Origin: Acidimicrobiia bacterium
Lineage (GTDB): Bacteria; Actinomycetota; Acidimicrobiia; Acidimicrobiales; Aldehydirespiratoraceae
Length of the DNA: 43,564 nt
Reading direction: 5' to 3'
Assembly (NCBI GenBank): GCA_022820805.1
Contig: JAJEEV010000040.1
Span: forward strand, 1-43,564
Positions 8,741-15,391 of this stretch are shown piece by piece (the first letter of the stretch is position 1; each line of letters starts with the position of its first letter). A program made the position numbers and the translations under genes. The notes below the pieces were generated by a model. That model made no database searches and was not told the DNA's origin. It saw only the letters and a list, made by a program, of their open reading frames with translations.

Positions 8741-9844
8741 GTGATCCATGTCTTCATCGGGACCAAGGCGCAGTACATCAAGATGGCGCCGCTGCTGCGG
8801 CGCATGGATGACGCCGGGGTCGACTACCGCCTGATCGACTCCGGCCAGCACGGCGGCCTGACCGAGTCGCTACGCCGCGAGTTCGGCGTGCGGGAGCCCG
8901 ACCTTCGCCTGGGTTCGGGACGAGACATCGTCTCGATCCCGCAAGCGCTGGTGTGGGCGCTGGGACTGGCCCGGCAACTCGTGTCTCGCTCGAGGCTCCG
9001 GGAGCGGGTCTTCGGGGGTCACGGTGGGGTTTGCGTCGTACACGGCGACACTCCGACAACGCTGCTGAGCACGCTGATGGCCAAGCGGGCGGGGCTGGCG
9101 GTGGCCCAGGTGGAGTCCGGGCTTCGGAGCCATCGCCTGTTCCATCCCTTCCCCGAGGAGATGACCCGCATCGTGGTGCCCCGCCTGTGTGACGTCCTGT
9201 TCGCCCCGGGGCCCGACGCGGCGAACAACCTTCGCCGGTCGAAGGTGAGGGGCAGGATCGTCGAGCAGGCATCGAACACGGTGCTCGAATCGGTCCGGGA
9301 GGCGATGGTCACCGAGAGCGTGGCTGGCCCTGATTCTGAGGGGGACCGCGAGTCCGGCGGTGCGGGCCCGGCGATCGTCACCATGCACCTGGTGGAGAAC
9401 GTCCACCGCAGGGACCGGCGCGAGGCGCTGGTCGACACGGTCGAGTCGTTGGCGGGCACGATGCCGGTCCGGTGGGTGATGCACGGCCACACCGAGCGCG
9501 CCCTCGCCGCCGCGGCCCGGCCGCGGCTGGAGGCTGCCGGCGTGGAGCTCGTGACGCTCAGGCCGAGGGGCGAGTTCCTGACCATGCTGGCGGCCGCCCC
9601 CCTGGTCATCACCGACGGCGGCTCGATCCAGGAGGAGTGCGCGCTGCTCGGTGTGCCCACCCTGCTATGGCGCGACTGCACCGAACGGCCCGACGGTCTG
9701 GGCCACAACATCGTGCTGAGCCTCTACGACCGCCACATCGTCGAGCAGTTCCTGCGCGACCCCCAGCGTTACCGGCGGCCTCGCCGGATGCCCGAGGTCA
9801 GCCCGACGGCCCAGATTCTCGACGAGCTCGACGCCTGGCGATGA
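8741..9844 (+). CDS. UDP-N-acetylglucosamine 2-epimerase-like protein, divergent
   Basis: A 367-residue protein of the WecB/MnaA fold, which interconverts UDP-GlcNAc and UDP-ManNAc. Residues equivalent to the E. coli catalytic set are kept: the Asp of VHGDT, the Glu of QVESGLRS, the Glu pair of PFPEEMTR and the His of TMHLVEN. Other signatures differ: the usual GTRPE is GTKAQ, HR is HL, and DSGGIQEE is DGGSIQEE. The product may therefore act on a different nucleotide sugar or be hydrolytic. GTG start 10 bp after the GlpR-like gene. Its 3' end overlaps the convergent gene by 47 bp. The neighbouring pyruvyltransferase suggests wall polymer synthesis. Confidence 0.85.
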   Translation: MIHVFIGTKAQYIKMAPLLRRMDDAGVDYRLIDSGQHGGLTESLRREFGVREPDLRLGSGRDIVSIPQALVWALGLARQLVSRSRLRERVFGGHGGVCVVHGDTPTTLLSTLMAKRAGLAVAQVESGLRSHRLFHPFPEEMTRIVVPRLCDVLFAPGPDAANNLRRSKVRGRIVEQASNTVLESVREAMVTESVAGPDSEGDRESGGAGPAIVTMHLVENVHRRDRREALVDTVESLAGTMPVRWVMHGHTERALAAAARPRLEAAGVELVTLRPRGEFLTMLAAAPLVITDGGSIQEECALLGVPTLLWRDCTERPDGLGHNIVLSLYDRHIVEQFLRDPQRYRRPRRMPEVSPTAQILDELDAWR

Positions 9845-10724
9845 CCTCCGCGGCGCTGGCGGCGACCACGTCCCGGGCAAGCAGCAGGAGCCGGTAGCCG
9901 CCGAAGAGGAACGCGAGGGCGATGCCGGCGCCACCGTCGCCGGCCGCCACCAGGCCCACCAGGCTGACCTCGGCCACGCCGACGCCTTGGGGTGCGAACA
10001 CCGCCAGGAACCCGAGCGTCCAGGCCACCATGAACGCGCCCGCGAGATGAAGCGACCCGAAGCTGTCGGCGGCCGGGAAGGCCCGCAGGTAGAGCACGAA
10101 CGTCGCCGCGGACCAGGCCCAGTAGGCGGCTTCGGCCACCGCGAGCTGGGCGTATCCGCCCCAAGTCATCGTGAGGGGCACACCCCGGCGGGCGGCCAGC
10201 CAGGCGAGGACCCGGCCTCCGGCCAGGGGTGAGCACGCAATCGCGGCGACGGCCACGGCGATCGCCGCCCAGGTGAGGCCGGCGGGGAGGCTGCCCGAAG
10301 CGGCGAGCAGGACGGTCCCCAGGGTCAGAGCCACTGCGGGACGCACCACCATCTCCAGCACCGCGGTCACCGTCAGCGGCGTCACTTGTGTGCCCCGGGC
10401 CCTCAGCAGGGCGATGCGGGCGGCAGGGAAGGTCACCCCGCCCGGAACGTAGCGGGCGGGGAGGGCCCGCCCGGTCGCCACTGCCGTCGCCGGTAGGGAG
10501 GCGTCGTGGCCGAGCATGCGCAGGCTCAGCATCCAGAACCGCGCCATGAGGACGATCAGCGCGAAGGTGGATGCCAGCGCGGCTGCGATCAGCAGGGGCC
10601 TGGCCTCCTCCAGTAGTTCGGCGATGTCGTCGCTGCGGGCCACGGCCAGCCACACCACGGCTGCGGCGAGCCCCACCAGGTAGACGCCCCGCGCCGCGGG
10701 CGCCATCCGCCGGAGGCGCGACAC
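9798..10724 (-). CDS. Flippase-like LPG-synthase-TM family membrane protein
   Basis: A strongly hydrophobic protein with about seven or eight helices. It matches the pattern of the lysylphosphatidylglycerol synthase transmembrane/UPF0104 family, with R..PARYVPGG near the second helix and GFLAVFAPQGVGVAEVSLVG in the second half. It lacks the soluble aminoacyl-transfer domain of true MprF, so a lipid- or glycan-related membrane role is more likely than lysyl transfer. The start is uncertain: GTG 10724 is used, with TTG 10748 and ATG 10706 as alternatives. It follows the pyruvyltransferase gene with little or no gap and should be co-transcribed with it. Confidence 0.72.
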   Translation of the reverse strand: MSRLRRMAPAARGVYLVGLAAAVVWLAVARSDDIAELLEEARPLLIAAALASTFALIVLMARFWMLSLRMLGHDASLPATAVATGRALPARYVPGGVTFPAARIALLRARGTQVTPLTVTAVLEMVVRPAVALTLGTVLLAASGSLPAGLTWAAIAVAVAAIACSPLAGGRVLAWLAARRGVPLTMTWGGYAQLAVAEAAYWAWSAATFVLYLRAFPAADSFGSLHLAGAFMVAWTLGFLAVFAPQGVGVAEVSLVGLVAAGDGGAGIALAFLFGGYRLLLLARDVVAASAAEVIARRRARRESGPSG

Positions 10725-10737
10725 CGAGGGCGAGGGT

Positions 10738-11823
10738 TCAGGTTCCAACTGAGGCCAGCTCGTCGAGGGCGGCGTCGTTGGCGGCCAGGCGACTCCGCAG
10801 ATCGGCCAGGGCGTCCGGCGCCCGGTCACTGGCGGCCAGAGCGTCCGCGGCGGCCGTGGTGAGCTGCCCGGCCTCGAGCTGGTCGAGGTCCAGCCGGGGC
10901 GCCCACCCGCCGGCCTCGCCCGCCAGCGAAGCCATCTTGGGGGAGTCGTCGACCACGACGGTGGGGCGGCCGTGCAGCAGCGCGGCCACGGCGCCGTGGT
11001 AGCGCATGGTGACGACCATCCGGCTGCGTCCCACCTCGCCGACGATGGTGTGCAAGTCCGGGGCCACGACCTCGGCCGGCGACGACAGGCGGCCGGCGAG
11101 CGCGGTCAGCAGCGGGCCCTCCCGGCTGGCCTGGAACGCCACGAAGCGGGGCGTGAGGCCGGTGGCCGCCGCCGCCTCGTCGATCGAGCGGGCGATCCGG
11201 TCGAGCCCGGCGGCGTCGGGAACCGCCTTGCCGGCCTTCCCCGCCGCCGTGCGCAGGCCCCGCCGGTTCGCCGGGCGGAGGATCACGCACATGGTGTCCT
11301 CGGGATCGACGGCCGGCGGGTCGAGAGCGATCGCGGGGTCCGCTCCCACGACCACGCCGTCCAGTCCCCAACTGCGGAGCCGCTGCGCCGAGTCGACGTC
11401 GCGGACCACGATGCGGCGGAAGCGGCCCAGCGAACGCCGGCTCAGGCCGCGACCGAACGCGCCGTCCACTCGCCCCACACCCATGCCCACCGCGGCCGTG
11501 GCACAGCCGGCTCGGGCACCGACCCTCAGGCGCGACGTGTGGAAGGGGATGTTCCAAGGCGATGTTTCCGACTGGATCACCCCGCCGGCGACAGCCATCC
11601 CGTCGCAGCCGTCCAAGGCCCGCCGCAGAGCCGGCGACTGGCTCGGGCTGCGATGGGTGATGGTCTCGATCCCGTGATCCCGGCCGGTGCGCCCGGCGTC
11701 GACGGTGATGGCGACCGGCTCGGCGCCCCGGCTCCTGAGCGACCTCACCAGCGACGCCAGGATCAGCTCGTCGCCGAGATTGTCGGACCCGTACCACCCG
11801 GCGATGGCGAGCCGTCGAGTCAT
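10738..11823 (-). CDS. Polysaccharide pyruvyltransferase family protein (CsaB-like)
   Basis: A 361-residue member of the pyruvyltransferase family, which transfers pyruvate from PEP to sugars as a ketal. The N-terminal GWYGSDNLGDELIL and the C-terminal MRYHGAVAALLHGRPTVVV segments are diagnostic. CsaB in Gram-positives modifies ManNAc in wall polymers, creating anchors for SLH-domain proteins. A UDP-GlcNAc 2-epimerase-like gene lies nearby, which fits that pathway, although no SLH protein is visible here. The ATG at 11823 follows an upstream TAGGCT about 20 nt away that could be its -10. It heads a two-gene minus-strand operon. Confidence 0.85.
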   Translation of the reverse strand: MTRRLAIAGWYGSDNLGDELILASLVRSLRSRGAEPVAITVDAGRTGRDHGIETITHRSPSQSPALRRALDGCDGMAVAGGVIQSETSPWNIPFHTSRLRVGARAGCATAAVGMGVGRVDGAFGRGLSRRSLGRFRRIVVRDVDSAQRLRSWGLDGVVVGADPAIALDPPAVDPEDTMCVILRPANRRGLRTAAGKAGKAVPDAAGLDRIARSIDEAAAATGLTPRFVAFQASREGPLLTALAGRLSSPAEVVAPDLHTIVGEVGRSRMVVTMRYHGAVAALLHGRPTVVVDDSPKMASLAGEAGGWAPRLDLDQLEAGQLTTAAADALAASDRAPDALADLRSRLAANDAALDELASVGT

Positions 11824-11915
11824 GGCAACGTCGCCCCCGGCACAGCGGCCAGCCTACGTTCGCCGGCGAGGTCGTCCGGTGCAGGGGGAGGCGCGGATAA
11901 ACTCGCCCCTCCCGC

Positions 11916-11990
11916 GGGGGTGTAGCTCAGTCTGGCTAGAGCGCCTCGGTCGCATCGAGGAGGCCAGGGGTTCGAATCCCCTCACCTCCA
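11916..11990 (+). tRNA. tRNA-Ala (anticodon CGC)
   Basis: A 75-nt cloverleaf. The acceptor stem is GGGGGTG/CACCTCC and includes the G3:U70 wobble pair that is the alanine identity element. The D stem is GCTC/GAGC, the anticodon stem CCTCG/CGAGG with loop GTCGCAT (anticodon CGC, reading GCG), and the T arm AGGGG-TTCGAAT-CCCCT. The discriminator is A, and the 3' CCA is not encoded. The vapBC and fic genes follow immediately. Confidence 0.95.
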
Positions 11991-12020
11991 CTTCGCCGGG
12001 CCCTGGGACGGTTGGCGCAG

Positions 12021-12044
12021 TGGTGTTACACCTGGTGTTACACT
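12021..12044 (+). promoter_or_regulatory. Tandem palindromic operator overlapping vapBC promoter
   Basis: TGGTGTTACACC and TGGTGTTACACT are adjacent 12-bp repeats (12021-12032, 12033-12044). Each is itself a palindrome, GGTGT-T-ACACC, with the second imperfect only at its last base. The -10-like TACACT (12039-12044) lies inside the second copy and ends 7 nt before the vapB GTG. Binding of the antitoxin complex to both sites would block the promoter, the usual autoregulation of toxin-antitoxin operons. Confidence 0.65.
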
Positions 12045-12051
12045 TCGTGGT

Positions 12052-12291
12052 GTGCCGACCAGCCGTCCTCGACATGCTGTGACCGAGACTGACGACGTCG
12101 CCGAGATCCTCGATGAGGCGTCACGGCGGTGGACCGGCGTCTCCAGGTCCAAACTCATCCTGCTCGTGATGCGGGACTGGGCCGCGGGCGGGCAGTCGCC
12201 GTCGTCCCGGACTCGGGCCCGCGAGGAGCTGGTCGGCTCGCTGCCGGGCTCCTCGGGCCTCTACGACCGGGCCGAGGACTGGCCAGCGTGA
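12052..12291 (+). CDS. vapB: VapB-type antitoxin
   Basis: A 79-residue protein directly preceding and overlapping a PIN-domain toxin, the classic antitoxin position. Its middle (EILDEASRRWTGVSRSKLILLVMRDWA) looks like a ribbon-helix-helix or short DNA-binding and dimerisation region. The Pro/Ser-rich C-terminal part ending DRAEDWPA would be the toxin-wrapping tail. The GTG start sits 7 nt after a -10 hexamer with no ribosome binding site, so the message is probably leaderless. The stop overlaps the toxin start by 4 nt. Assignment relies partly on context. Confidence 0.8.
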   Translation: MPTSRPRHAVTETDDVAEILDEASRRWTGVSRSKLILLVMRDWAAGGQSPSSRTRAREELVGSLPGSSGLYDRAEDWPA

Positions 12292-12683
12292 TCGTGGTCG
12301 ACGCAAGCTGGATCGTGGCGCTGCGCGACCCGGGCGACGACCATCACGGCCCGGCGGTGGCCACGGCCCGCGAGATCGCCGACGAGGATGCGGTCCTGCA
12401 CCCGGTGACGCTCGCTGAGTGCCTGGTCGCGCCGGCGAGGCTCGGGGTGCTCGAGGAGGCGTCGGCTGGACTTCGGGCGTCGTTCGACGTTGCCGATGTC
12501 GACCGGGACGCCCCGATGCGGTGGGCTCGGCTGCGGGCTGAGACTGGACTCCGGCTCCCCGACGCCATCGTGCTCGACACCGCCCTCAAGCAGCGTGCCC
12601 GTGCGGTCGCCACCTTCGACGAGCGCCTGGCCGCCCGGGCCGCCGACCACGGACTAAAGGTCCTAGGCGCACCAGCCGCCTGA
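12288..12683 (+). CDS. vapC: VapC PIN-domain ribonuclease toxin
   Basis: A 131-residue PIN-domain protein. The four acidic metal ligands are in the expected order: D5 in VVDASWIVAL, E44 in TLAECL, D92 in RLPDAIVLDTA and D111 in ATFDERLAARA. All are intact, so it should be an active Mg-dependent RNase. Known VapC toxins cut tRNAs or rRNA; the target here cannot be told. GTG start in the GTGA overlap with vapB, giving translational coupling. It lies just downstream of tRNA-Ala. Confidence 0.92.
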   Translation: MIVVDASWIVALRDPGDDHHGPAVATAREIADEDAVLHPVTLAECLVAPARLGVLEEASAGLRASFDVADVDRDAPMRWARLRAETGLRLPDAIVLDTALKQRARAVATFDERLAARAADHGLKVLGAPAA

Positions 12684-12758
12684 GTCGGGTCTCGGCGGGA
12701 CCGTGCTCCGCTATTGATGCAAGCCTAATGGAAATAGAGTTGATGATCAGGCTGAAAA

Positions 12759-12782
12759 CTAAGTCTATTTGAACTTAGACTT
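12759..12782 (+). promoter_or_regulatory. AT-rich nested inverted repeats upstream of fic
   Basis: The 137-bp gap before fic is unusually AT-rich for this window. AAGTCTA (12761-12767) pairs with TAGACTT (12776-12782), and CTAAGT (12759-12764) pairs with ACTTAG (12773-12778), giving two overlapping inverted repeats. A TATACA hexamer begins at 12783. This could be the fic promoter and an operator for its C-terminal HTH domain. It is inferred from sequence pattern only. Confidence 0.4.
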
Positions 12783-12820
12783 TATACACTACGAGACAAC
12801 AAGGACCTGAGGGGCGCTCG

Positions 12821-14065
12821 ATGGGTTCATGGCCTGCTGCGCAGTCGAAGAACGTGACAGTTCCCAACGAACTGTGGCGGAACTGGGACGAAGAGTCCAC
12901 ACCGACCATCGACGTCGCCCAGACCGTCCCGCCGGAGATAGCCGTCATCGCCCTACCGGCTCTCGACGCTCCGGCAGCGGATGCGGTCGCGGCCGCGCTG
13001 GAGGCGACGAAGCGGCTGCACGACCACGCCGGCAAGGCGCCGGAGGTGCTCGGACACCTCAGCGCGGTGCTGATCCGTGCCGACGCGGTGGCCTCGTCGC
13101 AGATCGAGCACATCACGACATCGGCCGAACAGCTCGCAGTCAAGCTCGCCGACCCCGCCGACCCCGGCGACGGCGACGGGTATGCCGGCGCATACGCCAC
13201 CGACACCCAGCTGGTGGCCGCCAACGTCGCGACCGCCCTGTCGGCACACGGCAGCGGCGACGCCGTGTCGGTGGACTGGTTCCATCGCCTGCACCGCGAG
13301 CTGCTGGCCGTCGACCCGGATATCGGGCGGCGCCACCGGGGGGCGTGGCGCGACTGCGCGGTCTGGGTCGGACGGACCCGGGCTGCGGCGGACTTCGAAG
13401 GGCCGCCCCACGGGCAGGTCCCGGCGCTGATGGACGACCTGGTCCGGTTCGCCCGGCGGGTCGACGTGCATCCGGTGCTGCAGGCGGCCGTCGCGCACGC
13501 CCAGTTCCTGACCATCCATCCCTACGTCGACGGCAACGGCCGCATCGGGAGGCTGCTGATCCACAAGCTGCTGCCGGCCGGGCCGGCCCCCGTGCCGGTC
13601 GCTCACGGCCTGCTCACGGACCCGGCGAGGTACGTGTTGGGGCTGACCAGCTACCGGTCGGGGGACCTCGACGCATGGGTCGCAGTGTTCGCCGACGCGA
13701 TCACCGCGGCCGCGCAGGCTGCGTCGCGCCTGACGGAACGGCTGGCTGCTCTGCGGGCCGACTACCACGGCCGGGTGCGCACCCGGCAAGGGTCGAGCGT
13801 GCCGCACGTCATCGACATGCTGTGGGACAACCCGGCGGTCACCGCGCAGGCCATCGAGGACCGTCTCGGCGTTACGCCGGCCCGGGCGGGGCAGATACTC
13901 CACCGCCTCGCCGACGCCGGGATCCTGCGGCCCAGCCCCTACAAGGCCGGCCGCTCCAGGGTGTGGCTCGCCCCCGAGATCATCGACGCCGCAGACGTGA
14001 TCAACGCCGAGATCCCCCGGCGCCCCCTACCCGAAGCGCGACCCCAAGCCGCACCAGCGGCCTGA
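12821..14065 (+). CDS. Fic family AMPylase-like protein with C-terminal winged helix
   Basis: A 414-residue Fic protein. An N-terminal Fic_N region (about 45-110) carries the inhibitory helix with SSQIEH at 92-97. This is close to the (S/T)xxxE(G/N) rule, with the autoinhibitory Glu E96 kept and His in place of Gly/Asn. The catalytic motif HPYVDGNGRIGR spans 233-244 and is complete, with H233 as base. A winged-helix domain follows near residues 325-365 (DNPAVTAQAIEDRLGVTPARAG). Such proteins usually transfer AMP to a target hydroxyl and are held inactive by the Glu finger. ATG start with GAGGGG about 7 nt upstream. The target is unknown. Confidence 0.92.
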   Translation: MGSWPAAQSKNVTVPNELWRNWDEESTPTIDVAQTVPPEIAVIALPALDAPAADAVAAALEATKRLHDHAGKAPEVLGHLSAVLIRADAVASSQIEHITTSAEQLAVKLADPADPGDGDGYAGAYATDTQLVAANVATALSAHGSGDAVSVDWFHRLHRELLAVDPDIGRRHRGAWRDCAVWVGRTRAAADFEGPPHGQVPALMDDLVRFARRVDVHPVLQAAVAHAQFLTIHPYVDGNGRIGRLLIHKLLPAGPAPVPVAHGLLTDPARYVLGLTSYRSGDLDAWVAVFADAITAAAQAASRLTERLAALRADYHGRVRTRQGSSVPHVIDMLWDNPAVTAQAIEDRLGVTPARAGQILHRLADAGILRPSPYKAGRSRVWLAPEIIDAADVINAEIPRRPLPEARPQAAPAA

Positions 14066-14130
14066 CGCGGGGAGTCGCGGTCGAGCGCAGGCCCGAAGCG
14101 CGACCCCAAGCCGCACCAGCGGCCTGACGC
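14030..14130 (+). repeat. 39-bp direct repeat at the fic 3' end
   Basis: Two identical 39-bp copies, 14030-14068 and 14092-14130, lie 62 bp apart. The first encodes the last residues of Fic (PEARPQAAPAA) plus its stop; the second is beyond the stop. They look like a tandem duplication, or the trace of an insertion boundary. Confidence 0.9.
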
Positions 14131-14168
14131 CGGTGCGACCAGCGGCCGGACGGGCCCGAGCGCAGCCG

Positions 14169-15305
14169 CTAGTAGATGCCGGGGAAGATCCGGTACTTGA
14201 CCCTTGCCTGGTACTCGGCCCACTTCTCGGGCCCGTACTTCTGCTCGCACGCCCGCTCGTCGAAACGCTGGCGGACCATGAAGAACGACACCACGAAGAT
14301 CGAGTACGTCCAGGCCCAGAGATTGCCGGGATGGCCGAACACCAGAGCGAACGACACCGCCAGGATCCCCTCGCCCAGGTAGTTGAAGTGGCGGGCCGGG
14401 CGCCACCATCCGCTGCACAGGATCTTGCGCTCGCCGGCCTCGATGTACACCGGCTCGACCCAAAGGAACTTGCGGTCCGGCCACCGCTTGAAGGTGTACT
14501 TCTGGAGGTTGGCGCCCCGACCGATGGTCCACCCGCCCAGGAACAGCACGCACACTCCGATCAGCCAGAAGTACGTGAGCCCGGTCGAGTACCCGGGATC
14601 GGGGTGTGCGGCCATGCCCCACAGCGGCAGGATGAACAGCCACCCGTAGGCCACCAGGCCGCCCCACCACAGCTTGAAGCCGATGTGCTCGTGGATCAGG
14701 TCGTAGGTGTAGAGCTGGACCCGCTCCCAGACGAAGTAGTCGAGGGTGTAGAACGTCCAGAAGGCCGCGTACAGGTAGATCCCCGGGTTGGCGTCGTCGC
14801 CGAACCGGTTGTGGTGCCACACCGCCCCCGACAGGGCGTTGAGCGACAGCATCGTCCCGCCCACCACATACCACCACATCTTGATGTCGATGCGGCCGCC
14901 GAACAGCTGGAGCTCCTGGGACCGGCCCTCCCACAGCGCCAGCCACGGGTTCTGGATCTCGCCCCTGGGCTGGGTGAACACCGACCACACCGCGAAGATG
15001 GCGCAGAACAGCGTGCCGCCCACGATCGCCCACAGCGACGACCGGTAGAACCAGTCACGGGGCAGGCCGAACAGCCCGAACGCCCACACCAGGTGGGTGA
15101 TCACGAACACCAGCAGGCCGTTGAGGCGGTAGTTGCGGGGCTCGCCGGTGTCGCGGTCCTTCACGTAGCCGGTGACCCGCCTGGCCGGCAGGACGATCTG
15201 GAGCACGAAGAACACCGCGAAGATGATCAGCGGCGTGAAGAACGCCGCCACCGCCTCGCCGCTGGTCAGATCGGTGAGGTGCTCGATACCAAGCGCTTCA
15301 AACAC
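14169..15305 (-). CDS. ERG4/ERG24-family sterol-reductase-like membrane protein
   Basis: A 378-residue polytopic protein with about eight to ten helices. Its C-terminus carries both signatures of the sterol C14/C24/C7 reductase family: SGWWRPARHFNYLGE, and an RFDERACEQKYG block ending in YRIFPGIY. The conserved Arg, His and Asn residues that bind NADPH in known family members are kept. Eukaryotic relatives reduce sterol double bonds using NADPH. In bacteria the substrate is usually unknown, and no squalene or sterol cyclisation genes lie in this window. GTG start with GGAAGGGG upstream. It lies 86 bp downstream of amtB. Confidence 0.85.
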   Translation of the reverse strand: MFEALGIEHLTDLTSGEAVAAFFTPLIIFAVFFVLQIVLPARRVTGYVKDRDTGEPRNYRLNGLLVFVITHLVWAFGLFGLPRDWFYRSSLWAIVGGTLFCAIFAVWSVFTQPRGEIQNPWLALWEGRSQELQLFGGRIDIKMWWYVVGGTMLSLNALSGAVWHHNRFGDDANPGIYLYAAFWTFYTLDYFVWERVQLYTYDLIHEHIGFKLWWGGLVAYGWLFILPLWGMAAHPDPGYSTGLTYFWLIGVCVLFLGGWTIGRGANLQKYTFKRWPDRKFLWVEPVYIEAGERKILCSGWWRPARHFNYLGEGILAVSFALVFGHPGNLWAWTYSIFVVSFFMVRQRFDERACEQKYGPEKWAEYQARVKYRIFPGIY

Positions 15306-15391
15306 GGTGGAACGCCCCTTCCTGGAGTGCGGATGGTCGCGATGCGGTCAATCTTGCCAGTCCCGGGCCATGCCCGCAGCGACTCCGCCGG

